A stretch of DNA of 64,000 nt from Nitrospira sp. BO4. GTDB lineage: Bacteria > Nitrospirota > Nitrospiria > Nitrospirales > Nitrospiraceae. Positions 18,640 to 27,972 of this stretch are shown here, one piece after another. Every line of letters starts with the position of its first letter. The stretch's first letter is position 1. Below the pieces are notes generated by a model. That model ran no database searches, was not told where the DNA came from, and saw nothing but the letters and a program-made list of their open reading frames with translations. Position numbers and translations under genes: made by a program. The DNA is taken from assembly GCA_030144965.1 (NCBI GenBank), contig JAMPUU010000024.1, forward strand, positions 124,001-188,000. Direction: 5' to 3'.

Positions 18640-21432
18640 ATGGAACAAAGTCCTCTTCCCCGGAATCAGTCTGCAGACCTCATCATTGAAGGTGCCAGAC
18701 AGAACAATCTGAAGAATGTGTCATTGCAGATTCCACATAATCAGGTCACGGCCATTACCGGTGTGTCAGGGTCCGGCAAATCCTCTCTCGCCTTCGATAC
18801 GATCTTCGCCGAAGGTCAATGGCGGTATGTCGAGTCCCTCTCGACCTACGCCAGAATGTTTCTCGACAAGGTGGCTCGCCCCGATGTGGATCGTCTCCTC
18901 AATGTCCGGCCGGCCATTGCCATCGAGCAGAAGAATCAGGTGCGGACGGCCCGCTCGACGGTCGGCACGACCACCGAAATTGCCGATCTACTCCGCCTCC
19001 TCTTCGCCAAGATCGGGAAACCCACCTGTCCGGACTGTCGTCAAGAAGCGCGCTCCTTTCAGCCCGACACCGTGGTGGACGATCTGCTGGCGAGATGGCC
19101 CGATGCCCGGGCCATGGTGCTGTTTCCCCTCGCCGCTCCCTCTTCCAAGGAAGAAGGCCTGTTCATTCAGTCACTCCTGACGCGTGGGTTTACCAGACTG
19201 AAACTTCAGGATGAGGTCCTCGACCTGCATGAGGCGGATCAGCCTCGACTTCATGGCTCTTCTTCGCTTTATGTCGTTCTCGACCGTCTGATCATCAGGG
19301 AAGACAATCGTGGTCGTCTCGTCGAAGCTGTCGAAACGGCGTTTCGTGAAGGAGAGGGCCGCTGCTCCATCGACATCATCGGTCATGGACGGCAATCCTA
19401 CAGTACGCGATTCCTCTGTCAAAACTGCGGGCGCACCTTCGAGCCTCTGCGGCCGATTCTCTTCTCGTTCAATCATCCGCTCGGAGCCTGCCCGGAGTGC
19501 AAAGGCTTCGGCAATGTGCTGCGGTATGACCCGGAGCTGGTCATCCCCGATCACACGAAATCGCTTGCTCAAGGAGCGGTCGAACCCTGGAGCAAACCCA
19601 GTTCCGATTGGTGGCAGAAGAAGATGTTGCTCACGATGAAGAGGCGTGGAGTCGACATCACAGCTCCGTTCAAGGACCTTCCCAAAGACACGCAACAATT
19701 CCTCTGGAATGGTGACAAGTCATTCGACGGCATCAACGATTACTTCGAGTATCTGGAAGGCAAACGCTACAAGCTCCATGTCCGTGTGTTCCTCAGCCGC
19801 TACCGCACACCTTTCGATTGCCCCAGATGTCATGGCAGCCGTCTCAAACCAGAAGCCTTATACGTCAAAATTGCCGGCAGCGATATCCATGAGACGACAG
19901 AGCGTACCGTCGAAAGTCTTTTAGGATGGGTGGAATCTCTGCCGCTTCGCCGAATCGAGCAGGAGATCGTGGCGGATATCCTCCGACAGCTCAAGGCTAA
20001 ACTGGGATTTCTCCAGCGCGTCGGCCTTGGATATCTCACGCTCAGCCGACAGACTAAGACGCTCTCCGGAGGGGAAGCTCAGCGGGTTGCGCTCGCCAAC
20101 CAGCTGGGGTCTCGGCTCGTGGGGACCTTGTATGTCCTCGACGAACCGACCATCGGTCTTCATGCCCGGGATACCGACCTGTTGGCCGGCATTCTCCATG
20201 AGCTCGCGGACGTCGGCAACACAGTCATCGTCGTCGAACATGACCGGCACATGATCGAATCGGCCGACTATCTTGTCGAACTCGGCCCTCAGTCAGGCGA
20301 GAAGGGCGGCGAGGTCATCTGTGCCGCATCCACGCAGGAATTCATCCGAGACCGCCGTGCAACCACCGCCCGATACCTGCGCGACGAAGAGCAGATCCCC
20401 CAGCCCAAATCGCGACGATCTGGAAGCGGGAAGATGTTGGTGATCGCCGGTGCGACCGAACACAACCTCAAAGACCTGTTCGTTCGCATTCCCCTCGGCA
20501 TGCTGATCTGTGTGACCGGCGTCTCAGGATCGGGCAAGAGCACCTTGGTCGAAGATACCCTCTATCGTGCCGTGGCCCGCGCCTTTCGGGTGGAATCCCT
20601 TCCCATGGGCCGGTTCAAGGCTATCAAAGGCATCGAGCATCTCAAAGGGATCCGGCTGATCGATCAACAGCCGATTGGACGGACTCCCCGCTCCAACCCG
20701 GTCACCTATCTCAAAACGTTCGACGACATCCGTCAGTTGTTTGCCTCTGAACGAGCGGCGCTTCATCAAGGCTTCACACCGGGCCATTTTTCGTTCAATG
20801 CTGTCGGCGGCCGCTGCGAACGTTGCGAGGGCAGCGGTGTTGAAAAGCTGGAAATGTACTTCTTCGAGGATATTTATGCGCCCTGCGAGATCTGTGAAGG
20901 CAAACGCTTCAAATCGGAAGTCTTGAAGATTCGCTATCGCGGCAAGACGATCTTCGATGTGCTCAACATGACGGTGGAAGACGCGATCTCTTTCTTCACT
21001 GGAACGCCGAAGCTACAGGAACGGCTTCACCTCCTGACGTCCATCGGCCTCGGCTACCTGCGCCTTGGCCAATCGGCTACGACACTGTCCGGCGGAGAAG
21101 CACAACGATTGAAAATCGCCGCCGAGCTGAAAGACTCCTCCGCCAAAGATATCCTCTATATTATGGATGAACCGACAACCGGCCTGCACTTCGAAGACAT
21201 CAAAAAGCTCCTCGCTGTCCTCCACAAACTCGTGAATGCCGGCAACACGCTGGTGGTCGTCGAACACAACCTCGATGTCATCAAGTCTGCCGACTGGATC
21301 ATCGACCTCGGTGCCGAAGGCGGCGCGGCAGGAGGACAGATCGTCGCGGAAGGGCGGCCTGAGCAGGTGGCGAAGGTGGCCACGTCGCATACGGGTCGGT
21401 TTCTTTCAAAAGTTTTGATTGAGCCGAATTAA
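18640..21432 (+). CDS. uvrA: Excinuclease ABC subunit A (UvrA family, somewhat divergent)
   Basis: 930 residues with two ABC ATPase modules. Walker A motifs are GVSGSGKSSLAFDT and GVSGSGKSTLVEDT. Signatures are TLSGGEAQRVALANQ and TLSGGEAQRLKIAAE, each followed by LDEPT. Zinc-module cysteines are visible as CPDC, CQNC, CPEC, CPRC, and CERCEGSG with CEICEGKR. The UvrB-interacting region is recognisable but diverged. UvrA scans DNA for damage and loads UvrB. It could be the main UvrA or a second paralogue; only a genome-wide comparison would tell. The ATG at 18640 matches the usual start, but no clear ribosome-binding site is seen. Confidence 0.9.
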   Translation: MEQSPLPRNQSADLIIEGARQNNLKNVSLQIPHNQVTAITGVSGSGKSSLAFDTIFAEGQWRYVESLSTYARMFLDKVARPDVDRLLNVRPAIAIEQKNQVRTARSTVGTTTEIADLLRLLFAKIGKPTCPDCRQEARSFQPDTVVDDLLARWPDARAMVLFPLAAPSSKEEGLFIQSLLTRGFTRLKLQDEVLDLHEADQPRLHGSSSLYVVLDRLIIREDNRGRLVEAVETAFREGEGRCSIDIIGHGRQSYSTRFLCQNCGRTFEPLRPILFSFNHPLGACPECKGFGNVLRYDPELVIPDHTKSLAQGAVEPWSKPSSDWWQKKMLLTMKRRGVDITAPFKDLPKDTQQFLWNGDKSFDGINDYFEYLEGKRYKLHVRVFLSRYRTPFDCPRCHGSRLKPEALYVKIAGSDIHETTERTVESLLGWVESLPLRRIEQEIVADILRQLKAKLGFLQRVGLGYLTLSRQTKTLSGGEAQRVALANQLGSRLVGTLYVLDEPTIGLHARDTDLLAGILHELADVGNTVIVVEHDRHMIESADYLVELGPQSGEKGGEVICAASTQEFIRDRRATTARYLRDEEQIPQPKSRRSGSGKMLVIAGATEHNLKDLFVRIPLGMLICVTGVSGSGKSTLVEDTLYRAVARAFRVESLPMGRFKAIKGIEHLKGIRLIDQQPIGRTPRSNPVTYLKTFDDIRQLFASERAALHQGFTPGHFSFNAVGGRCERCEGSGVEKLEMYFFEDIYAPCEICEGKRFKSEVLKIRYRGKTIFDVLNMTVEDAISFFTGTPKLQERLHLLTSIGLGYLRLGQSATTLSGGEAQRLKIAAELKDSSAKDILYIMDEPTTGLHFEDIKKLLAVLHKLVNAGNTLVVVEHNLDVIKSADWIIDLGAEGGAAGGQIVAEGRPEQVAKVATSHTGRFLSKVLIEPN

Positions 21433-21488
21433 CCATTCGCTGAAGGTCTTTGTACTCATGGCTGTGATTTCTCGAAGAGAGAGGCCCG

Positions 21489-22868
21489 TCACGGCTGCGG
21501 CTTCTTTGATTCCTCAGCCGGCTGTTCCACGGCCAGCTTTTTCTGAATAATCTTCTTACTCATCGTCGTGACGAGAAAAGCCAAGCCGATGGCGACCGGT
21601 ACGAACACCGCCGTGGCGAGGCTGGCGTTCGCCAGCCAACCCATTTCCTGTAATCCTTTGAAGACATATCCCGCCAGCCCAGCCAAATAATAGGCGATGA
21701 CGATGACAGAGAGTCCTTCGACCGTGTGTTGCAGGATGACCTGGCTCTTGGTCGTCTTGTCGACGCTCTGAAGCAGTGCGAGGTTTTGTGCCTCCAGAAT
21801 CAAGTCGATGCGAGTGCGGATGATGGCGATGATACCCTCGAAGCCGCCTCGCAACGTGTCGATGCGGCGCAAGAGCTGCTGGTACCCTTCGGCGACCCCT
21901 GTAATGCCCCCCAGCACATAATCGGAGATCTGGCGGTAGGAGTCCATCGGTTGTTCGCCGAGTGACGCCAAGGTAGTGTGCACGATTTTGTCGTAGGGAA
22001 TCGATGAGGACAACTCGAAATGCAGCTTTCCCGCCATGCGATTGGTTTTTAACAAATCCTGCGTCAAACTGTTCAGCCATCGCTGCAGCGTCTGCGAGTC
22101 GGCGTGGCCGATATGAGATGTGATGATCTCCCGTTGCTTCAAGTGAACCTGTTCGAACTTATACACCTGGTCGATTGCGGCGGAAAACAGCGGCTTTTGC
22201 ATCAACAACAAATGATAGTAGGTCTCGATCCGCACAATGGCATCGACGATGTCTTTCAATCGCGGCACCTCACCTTGAGATGATCTGACGCTGACCCAGT
22301 ACCGTTCTCGTCCCTGGTTGTCGGGAGTAAAGCTGGTCGCCACACTTGTCTGCTCACTAAACATTCGGCTGCCATAGATCACCTGACCCGGCAGCAGAGC
22401 GCGCAGTTCGCTGCGCGGCGGCAGCACGTCCGTCGTCAACACAAGGTCCAAGCGACAGACATCAGACCCCAATGGCGACATAGGAAATGTGTAATTGGGA
22501 AACGTCAATGGCCCGAAGGTCACCCCGCCGCTGGCTTTCGACGGCAGATGCCAGAATTGGTAGTTGTAATACTCGGTGTGCGCTTGCCACACCACAATCA
22601 GTCGATCGCCATTGTCCGCTTCCTTGATGCCATAGCCGAATGTCTCCCGAATATGGGTCGTCTCGACGGGAATCTTGAAATGCCCCAGCAGCGACTGGAA
22701 CTCCGATCGGCTGGCCGGACGCTGCGTCGGCGGGTCGGACATGCGAAAGGCTTTGTAATGGACATGTGCGGGCGCCCGAAGCCAGTCACCAAGGGGCAAC
22801 TGTGGGCGTTCATGTAATTTCCTTAAGAAGGTCTCGGTTCCAGCCGACGGCATATCCGACTGATCCAC
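21489..22868 (-). CDS. DUF3422 family membrane-anchored protein
   Basis: 459 residues from a GTG at 22868, chosen because GAGGAGCAAC directly precedes it. The N-terminal soluble part begins with LRKLHERPQLPLGDWLRAPAHVHY; the HERP motif is typical of DUF3422. The last quarter has two transmembrane helices (VEGLSVIVIAYYLAGLAGYVF; ATAVFVPVAIGLAFLVTTM). The role is unknown; the shape recalls CorA-like or sensor proteins with a large cytoplasmic domain. Convergent with uvrA. Confidence 0.8.
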   Translation of the reverse strand: MDQSDMPSAGTETFLRKLHERPQLPLGDWLRAPAHVHYKAFRMSDPPTQRPASRSEFQSLLGHFKIPVETTHIRETFGYGIKEADNGDRLIVVWQAHTEYYNYQFWHLPSKASGGVTFGPLTFPNYTFPMSPLGSDVCRLDLVLTTDVLPPRSELRALLPGQVIYGSRMFSEQTSVATSFTPDNQGRERYWVSVRSSQGEVPRLKDIVDAIVRIETYYHLLLMQKPLFSAAIDQVYKFEQVHLKQREIITSHIGHADSQTLQRWLNSLTQDLLKTNRMAGKLHFELSSSIPYDKIVHTTLASLGEQPMDSYRQISDYVLGGITGVAEGYQQLLRRIDTLRGGFEGIIAIIRTRIDLILEAQNLALLQSVDKTTKSQVILQHTVEGLSVIVIAYYLAGLAGYVFKGLQEMGWLANASLATAVFVPVAIGLAFLVTTMSKKIIQKKLAVEQPAEESKKPQP

Positions 22869-23094
22869 GTTGCTCCTCTCCCTCCTCCTACGGATGGCCA
22901 ATTCGGCTTTCGCGTCACGTGACGGTGGCGTCAGCGCTTCTCAGCCCTAACGATAGTGCAGAAAAGACGACCAATTAGCAAGGCCGAGACCGCCAACGAC
23001 GCGACAGGCACACCCTTCTCACATGCCGTTTGACTCAAGCATCCGGCGCGACACGTTTCAACGACGATAGGGGTTGAGAAACGACTCTTAGACC

Positions 23095-23655
23095 TCAGTT
23101 GCAGGATGGATCGAACGGCATCTCGGCATAGGGCTGGTAGGCTTCGCCTAGGGTGCTCAAGATATCCCCCCAGACACGGACCGGGTCTTTCTCAAATACC
23201 GCCTGGGGATCGGCAGGTAAGGTGATCCATGACCCGGTCTTCATCTCGTTTTCCAGCTGGCCGGGTCCCCATCCCGAATACCCCAAGTAGGCGCGGAAGG
23301 ATTCTGTGGTGCCGGCCCCGGTGAGAATGCGTTCGACCATGCCGACGTCGCCGCCAAGGCAGACTCCGTCGAAGACATGGTGTGCATTTTCCGGGAACTC
23401 GTCACCTTTATAGAGCAACATGACTTGATTCGTCTGGACAGGCCCTCCGGCATAGAGCACGTGGCCGGCTCCCTCGATGACGGGAACCTGTGGAAGGGCT
23501 TCGGAAATGGACATAGCCGTGGGTCGATTCACAATGACGCCGAGGGCGCCCTCCGGCCCATGTTCACACAGCAGGACGACGGCCTGGCGGAAGTTTGGGT
23601 CACGCAGGCTGGGAGCAGCGATGAGAAAAATGCCTTTGCGGAGTTCTGTGGTCAT
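23095..23655 (-). CDS. YqgE/AlgH family protein
   Basis: 186 residues. GIFLIAAPSLRDPNFRQAVVLLCEHGPEGALGVIVNRP is the hallmark N-terminus, followed by YAGGPVQTNQVMLLY and YLGYSGWGPGQLENEM. The family (UPF0301) is widespread with no firm biochemical role. The ATG at 23655 has AGGA ten bases upstream. It lies 73 bp after the nitrilase-like gene on the same strand. Confidence 0.92.
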   Translation of the reverse strand: MTTELRKGIFLIAAPSLRDPNFRQAVVLLCEHGPEGALGVIVNRPTAMSISEALPQVPVIEGAGHVLYAGGPVQTNQVMLLYKGDEFPENAHHVFDGVCLGGDVGMVERILTGAGTTESFRAYLGYSGWGPGQLENEMKTGSWITLPADPQAVFEKDPVRVWGDILSTLGEAYQPYAEMPFDPSCN

Positions 23656-23728
23656 GAGCGAAATCCTACCGTGCCCGCTGAACTTGCGCAAGCACTGTGC
23701 TCCTCTTGACGGATGATGAAGCTCGGGG

Positions 23729-24520
23729 TCACATTTTATACAACGACGTGCGGCGATCACGAAGCAGATCGTTGAACCGATTCAAGCGTTTGTTGCGAGC
23801 CTCGGTTGGGTCAATATCAAGGACAGTCAGCTCTTCTTGGTCACGAGACGCCCTATGCTGAATGACTCCCTTGGGCGTAACGACTTCGCTCTGGCCGATG
23901 TAGGTCAACCGCTCTTTCCCCCCACGCGCCTCACTGCCGATGCGATTACAGGTAACGGCAAACACTCGATTTTCGAGGCACCGGACCGGCATGGAATCCG
24001 GGCAGTTCGGCAAGACCAGGTTGGAAGGATGGCAAATGATTTCGGCCCCCTGGATCGCCAATGTCCGCGCGGCCTCCGGATAGTACCAATCGAAACAGAT
24101 CATGATGCCGATCTTCGCTGGTCCGATATCCCAGACAAGAAATCCCGAGTCACCCGGAGTGAAGAACTGCGTCTCCTCGTAGAAGAGATGGGTCTTTCGG
24201 TAGCAGCCAAGAAACCCGGATGGTCCTACGATCACGGCGGAATTGTAGCAGCTGGACCCAGACTGTTCAGGAAGTCCCGCCACAATATGCATCTGGCGCC
24301 GTTTCGCGACCTCTCCCAGCCGTCGCACCGTCGGGCCATCGGGAACCGGCTCGGCGAGCTGTTGCGCTTCCTCCTGAGACACGAACTGATAACCTGACGC
24401 GAACAATTCCGGCAACACGATAAGATCGGCCTCGGCCTGTTCCAGCTTGGCAGTCACCCTTTCGAGATTCGTGGACACATCGCCAAAGCGTGGATCGAAC
24501 TGGTAGTACCCGACTCGCAT
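23729..24520 (-). CDS. Carbon-nitrogen hydrolase (nitrilase superfamily)
   Basis: 263 residues with the Glu-Lys-Cys triad: Glu in IVLPELFASGY, Lys in GCYRKTHLFYEE and Cys in IMICFDWYYPEAAR. The likely reaction is amide hydrolysis; it resembles omega-amidases and N-carbamoyl-putrescine/beta-ureidopropionase-like members, but the substrate cannot be fixed. The ATG at 24520 has GGAG upstream. A strong hairpin (24542-24571) separates it from the smbP-like gene. Confidence 0.88.
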   Translation of the reverse strand: MRVGYYQFDPRFGDVSTNLERVTAKLEQAEADLIVLPELFASGYQFVSQEEAQQLAEPVPDGPTVRRLGEVAKRRQMHIVAGLPEQSGSSCYNSAVIVGPSGFLGCYRKTHLFYEETQFFTPGDSGFLVWDIGPAKIGIMICFDWYYPEAARTLAIQGAEIICHPSNLVLPNCPDSMPVRCLENRVFAVTCNRIGSEARGGKERLTYIGQSEVVTPKGVIQHRASRDQEELTVLDIDPTEARNKRLNRFNDLLRDRRTSLYKM

Positions 24521-24541
24521 GGTAAGCTCCGCCCCATACAA

Positions 24542-24571
24542 GAACGGGCAGGGACTCATCCCTGCCCGTTC
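24542..24571 (-). terminator. Strong hairpin between the smbP-like and nitrilase-like genes
   Basis: Perfect 13-bp stem GAACGGGCAGGGA / TCCCTGCCCGTTC with a 4-base loop, about 45 bases after the smbP-like stop. The minus-strand bases that follow (TTGTATGG) are only weakly U-rich. It may end or weaken the smbP transcript, or protect its 3' end, before the nitrilase gene. Confidence 0.6.
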
Positions 24572-24617
24572 CTGGAAACACGTGTGTTGAATGAAGGCTA
24601 GCGGCTGGCGACGTCCA

Positions 24618-24980
24618 CTACTTTACTTCTGCCAGGTGCGTAGCTCCTCCTTCGGCATGTTCGGTACAGGCCTCGGCATGTCCGGCCTTGCCGTGCTTCA
24701 CAGCTTCCGTTAAGTGCTTCACACCTTCCTCCAGATGAGGATTTTTCATTCCAGCAGCTGTCGCGTGCTTGAGCGCTTCGGTCGCATGTTCGACACACGC
24801 ATCGGCATGTCCTTCTTTCCCATGGGACGCGGCGCCTCTCGCATGTTCGACTGCTTCACTGATGTGTTTATTCCCGGCAGGCGGTGAGCCTGCTACGGCT
24901 AGCCCACTGAACAGCGGAATCCCCACTAGCATCCCGGTCACGGCCACAACCAACGCGCTTTGACGGATCTTCATGGTCAT
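24618..24980 (-). CDS. SmbP-like small periplasmic metal-binding protein
   Basis: 120 residues. The signal peptide (about 1-30) ends LAVAG. The mature part is four helices of His-rich repeats: HISEAVEHARGAASHGKEGH, ADACVEHATEALKHA, HLEEGVKHLTEAVKHGKAGH, AEACTEHAEGGATHL. This pattern, with His about every seven residues, matches SmbP, a four-helix copper-binding protein described in the ammonia oxidiser Nitrosomonas europaea. Two Cys (in DACVEH and EACTEH) sit at equivalent places in the two halves, which indicates an internal duplication. Probable role: metal (copper) buffering in the periplasm. It has its own promoter at 25040-25069. Confidence 0.82.
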   Translation of the reverse strand: MTMKIRQSALVVAVTGMLVGIPLFSGLAVAGSPPAGNKHISEAVEHARGAASHGKEGHADACVEHATEALKHATAAGMKNPHLEEGVKHLTEAVKHGKAGHAEACTEHAEGGATHLAEVK

Positions 24981-25039
24981 TGCGTCCCCCTTCTGGTTAG
25001 TGTTCGCTGCTCAGCAGATTGTTTGATGGACTAAAATTC

Positions 25040-25069
25040 ACCTTACACAGCGCTCGTCGGACGTGTCAA
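25040..25069 (-). promoter_or_regulatory. Candidate promoter of the smbP-like gene
   Basis: Minus strand: TTGACA (25069-25064), an 18-bp spacer, then TAAGGT (25045-25040) followed by GAAT. The downstream half, CGAGCGCTGTGTAAGGTGAA, is nearly the same as that of the pup promoter (37335-37364). It overlaps the last codons of the rhodanese gene. Confidence 0.55.
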
Positions 25070-25947
25070 GAAGGTTTGGCCGCCGGATCGAATCCGAGGA
25101 TTTTCTGCAGCGCGTGAAGATCTTTTTCGACCGGGCACGCATAGTCTCGACTCCACTCCCACCAGGATCCTGGATAATTACTGAGTTTCGGATACCCGAC
25201 GAATTTAAGTATGAAATAAAGCCAGGCCGACCGAACGCCCCCGGTGCAGTAACAGATCACATTTTGTCCGCCGTGAATCCCCTTTGCTTCCAACATTTCC
25301 TTGATTACGGACGGATCCTTGACGGTCGCGTCTTTGTTCAAAAATCCATTCCAGGCCACATGGATGGCCGACGGGATGTGTCCGGACCGTGAAATGCCGG
25401 ATATTTCTTTCCCGAGATATTCTTCAAGACTGCGAGCGTCCAGAATCGCCGTCTCAGGATGCGGGCCCCTGACGACCGCCTTGAGGTCGTCTTTCACCAT
25501 GATCAAGGACGTCACCGGTTGCGACTTGAAGTTTCCGAGTGCGGGAGATACACGTCCATGCTCGAACGGCCGCTTCTCAGCTGTCCACTTCACCCACCCC
25601 CCGTCTAAGACACGAAGTCGTGTGTGCCCCAGATATTCCAACATCCAAAACATGCGTCCTTCGTCGCCCCAGTTGTCGAACGGATTGGAGTACATCACCA
25701 CGTCGCTATCGTGATTGATCCCCAGCCGACGGAGGATCAGCTCAATTTGGCCAAGATCGGGATTCAGCAGCCCCTTCGGCACGGCATTGGGATCGCTGTA
25801 CTCATGCCATGTCGAATGCACAGCGCCGGGGATATGACCGCCGAATTCGTACGCCGACTTCCCACGGACGTCGATGATGACGAGGCCGGGCCGGCCAAGC
25901 TGCTGCTGCAACGACTCAGTATCGATTAACAGGGGATGTTTCATCAT
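25066..25947 (-). CDS. Two-domain rhodanese-like sulfurtransferase
   Basis: 293 residues from the ATG at 25947. It has tandem rhodanese domains (about 8-130 and 155-285), the TST/MST layout. The second domain holds the active-site Cys in VICYCTGGVRSAW; the first has Ser-Asn (MYSNPFDNWG) at the equivalent place and is inactive, as usual. The CTGGVRS loop is closer to thiosulfate- than mercaptopyruvate-type loops, but the donor is uncertain. No signal peptide, so probably cytoplasmic. Confidence 0.87.
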   Translation of the reverse strand: MMKHPLLIDTESLQQQLGRPGLVIIDVRGKSAYEFGGHIPGAVHSTWHEYSDPNAVPKGLLNPDLGQIELILRRLGINHDSDVVMYSNPFDNWGDEGRMFWMLEYLGHTRLRVLDGGWVKWTAEKRPFEHGRVSPALGNFKSQPVTSLIMVKDDLKAVVRGPHPETAILDARSLEEYLGKEISGISRSGHIPSAIHVAWNGFLNKDATVKDPSVIKEMLEAKGIHGGQNVICYCTGGVRSAWLYFILKFVGYPKLSNYPGSWWEWSRDYACPVEKDLHALQKILGFDPAAKPS

Positions 25948-25979
25948 GTCATACACCCACAATGATTTTCAGTCTGCAT

Positions 25980-26924
25980 TCAGGCGTTCACAAGCGCCTC
26001 GATGTGTGCGTGGACCGACGCGGCCAATGCCGTCAGATTATACCCGCCTTCAAGTGAAGAGAGAATGCGACCTTTCGCATGGCGTTTGGCGATCCCCACT
26101 ACAATGTCCGTCAAATCCGCATAGCCCGCCTCAGTCAATGCCATGCTCGCCAAGGGATCATCTTTGTGCGCGTCGAATCCCGCCGAGATGATGACAAATT
26201 CCGGTTTGAACGCCTCGGCCGCAGGCACTAATGCTTTCTGAAAGACCGCGCGATACTCGTCATCTCCCTCACCGGACTCCATCGGCACATTGATTGTAAA
26301 TCCTTCTCCCGCTCCCTGGCCTCGTTCCGTCGCTCGCCCGGTGCCGGGATAATGGGGAGACTGATGCGTGCTGAAGAATAACACGGACGGATCCTCTTCA
26401 AAGCTATGCTGCGTCCCATTCCCATGATGGACGTCCCAGTCGACGATCAGCACTCGGCTGAGCCCGTACTTCTTTTGAGCATAGCGCGCCGCGATCGCGA
26501 CGTTGTTGAAGAGACAGAACCCCATCGCCCTCCCGGCTTCGGCATGGTGGCCGGGAGGCCGGACGGCACAGAACACGTGATCAACTTGATGCGTCATGAT
26601 TGCATCGACCGCCGCCAAGGCTCCTCCCGCCGAATAATAGGCGGCATTCAACGAGCCGGGCGACATTGATGTATCGGGGTCCAGCGAGACGCGCCCGGTG
26701 TCAGGAGATACTCGATTGAGCGCCGCAACATAGCTGGGACTATGAATTCGTGTAATCCATTCATCTTCAGCTCTTCGCGGCTCGATCCGAACCAACCGAG
26801 CTGTAGTTCCGCTCTGTTCCAACTGCTGCATAATGGCACGCAGCCGATTGGGAGACTCCGGATGTCCGGATCCCATGTCATGCTCAAGATAGGCCGGATG
26901 ATAGACGAGACCGGTTCTTCCCAT
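25980..26924 (-). CDS. Histone deacetylase family (class II-like) deacetylase
   Basis: 314 residues with the arginase/HDAC fold. The catalytic His-His lies in [20 protein letters not shown]. The zinc ligands are in [13 protein letters not shown] and [23 protein letters not shown] is near the end. Bacterial members act on acetylpolyamines, acetoin-related or protein acetyl-lysine substrates, and the sequence does not decide which. The chosen ATG at 26924 fits the family N-terminus ([19 protein letters not shown]). Confidence 0.9.
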   Translation of the reverse strand: MGRTGLVYHPAYLEHDMGSGHPESPNRLRAIMQQLEQSGTTARLVRIEPRRAEDEWITRIHSPSYVAALNRVSPDTGRVSLDPDTSMSPGSLNAAYYSAGGALAAVDAIMTHQVDHVFCAVRPPGHHAEAGRAMGFCLFNNVAIAARYAQKKYGLSRVLIVDWDVHHGNGTQHSFEEDPSVLFFSTHQSPHYPGTGRATERGQGAGEGFTINVPMESGEGDDEYRAVFQKALVPAAEAFKPEFVIISAGFDAHKDDPLASMALTEAGYADLTDIVVGIAKRHAKGRILSSLEGGYNLTALAASVHAHIEALVNA

Positions 26925-27046
26925 CACATAACCATAAACATGAACGAGAGACAGGAACTCGCTCAGATTATCATGCAGAAAACGCCATAGACAATGCGCG
27001 ATGCGCATGATACCGTCCGCCAGAGATCGCGATAAGGAGTAACGCA

Positions 27047-27364
27047 ATGCCCAATCCCCGGATTGAACCACTCAAGAAGCTTCTGGCCATAGATCCCAAC
27101 GATGATGTGGCCTGGTTCGGCTTGGGGAAGGCCTATATGGATGACGGCAATTTCGAAGAAGCGGCCAAATCCTTGCGTCAGTGCGTCACGGTGAAACCGA
27201 CCTATTCGGCCGCATATCTCGCACTTGCCCAATCACTCCAGAAGCTCGGACGCGTGGAAGAATGCCGAACCGTCTGCGCGACAGGCATCGACGTATCCAC
27301 CAAAAACGGCGATGCCATGGTCACGAAGCATCTCGATGCGTTAAAGCTTTCTCTCGCGTCGTGA
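27047..27364 (+). CDS. Small TPR protein
   Basis: 105 residues with two to three tetratricopeptide repeats ([54 protein letters not shown], given as separate repeats). Soluble, probably a protein-protein adaptor. AAGGAG lies seven bases before the ATG. Its stop overlaps the GTG of the deaminase gene (GTGA at 27361-27364), so the two are coupled. Confidence 0.8.
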   Translation: MPNPRIEPLKKLLAIDPNDDVAWFGLGKAYMDDGNFEEAAKSLRQCVTVKPTYSAAYLALAQSLQKLGRVEECRTVCATGIDVSTKNGDAMVTKHLDALKLSLAS

Positions 27365-27954
27365 AATCCGGATTATCGTCCGCTTCTCCGTTTCGCCTTC
27401 CAGCCTGGGCCATCCGTTTTGCGCGCCGGCAGACACGCATTGTTGCTGCTGTCGATCGCATGCGATTTGTCATCCAGCTTGCGATGACCAATGTGACGTC
27501 CAAGACCGGCGGGCCGTTCGGCGCGGCGATCTTTGAACCTCGAACCGGGCGCCTCGTCACTGTGGGCGTGAATCTCGTCGAATCGTCGAATTGCTCGCTT
27601 GCTCACGCCGAAACAGTTGCGCTGGCGAATGCGCACCGCATCCTGGGACACTTTGATCTCAGCGCGGCCGGCCTGCCGAAACTCGAGCTGATCACCAGTT
27701 GTGAGCCGTGCGCCATGTGTTATGGCGCAATCCTTTGGTCTGGTGTTCGCAAGATTGTCTGCGGCGCCAGGAGTCGCGATGCCGCAGCGATCGGGTTCGA
27801 CGAAGGACCCAAACCCAGGAACTGGGTGGCGGCATTTGAACAACGCGGGGTCTCCGTGACCCGAGACGTTTGCCGCAAAGAGGCCATCGCCGTCTTCCAG
27901 CGTTATCAGCAAGCCGGAGGCCGCATTTACAATGCGCGGGAGGCGCCAAGATAA
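27361..27954 (+). CDS. Nucleoside/nucleobase deaminase (CDA fold)
   Basis: 197 residues if the GTG at 27361 is used; an ATG at 27460 is an alternative. The cytidine-deaminase-fold zinc site is complete: HAETVALANA (His-Ala-Glu) and SCEPCAMCYGAILWSG (PCxxC). With RDAAAIGFDEGP and the C-terminal length it resembles guanine deaminase GuaD or the broader nucleoside deaminase group, more than tRNA adenosine deaminase TadA. Coupled to the TPR gene. Confidence 0.82.
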   Translation: MKSGLSSASPFRLPAWAIRFARRQTRIVAAVDRMRFVIQLAMTNVTSKTGGPFGAAIFEPRTGRLVTVGVNLVESSNCSLAHAETVALANAHRILGHFDLSAAGLPKLELITSCEPCAMCYGAILWSGVRKIVCGARSRDAAAIGFDEGPKPRNWVAAFEQRGVSVTRDVCRKEAIAVFQRYQQAGGRIYNAREAPR

Positions 27955-27972
27955 CACCGCATGGCGAAGGAG

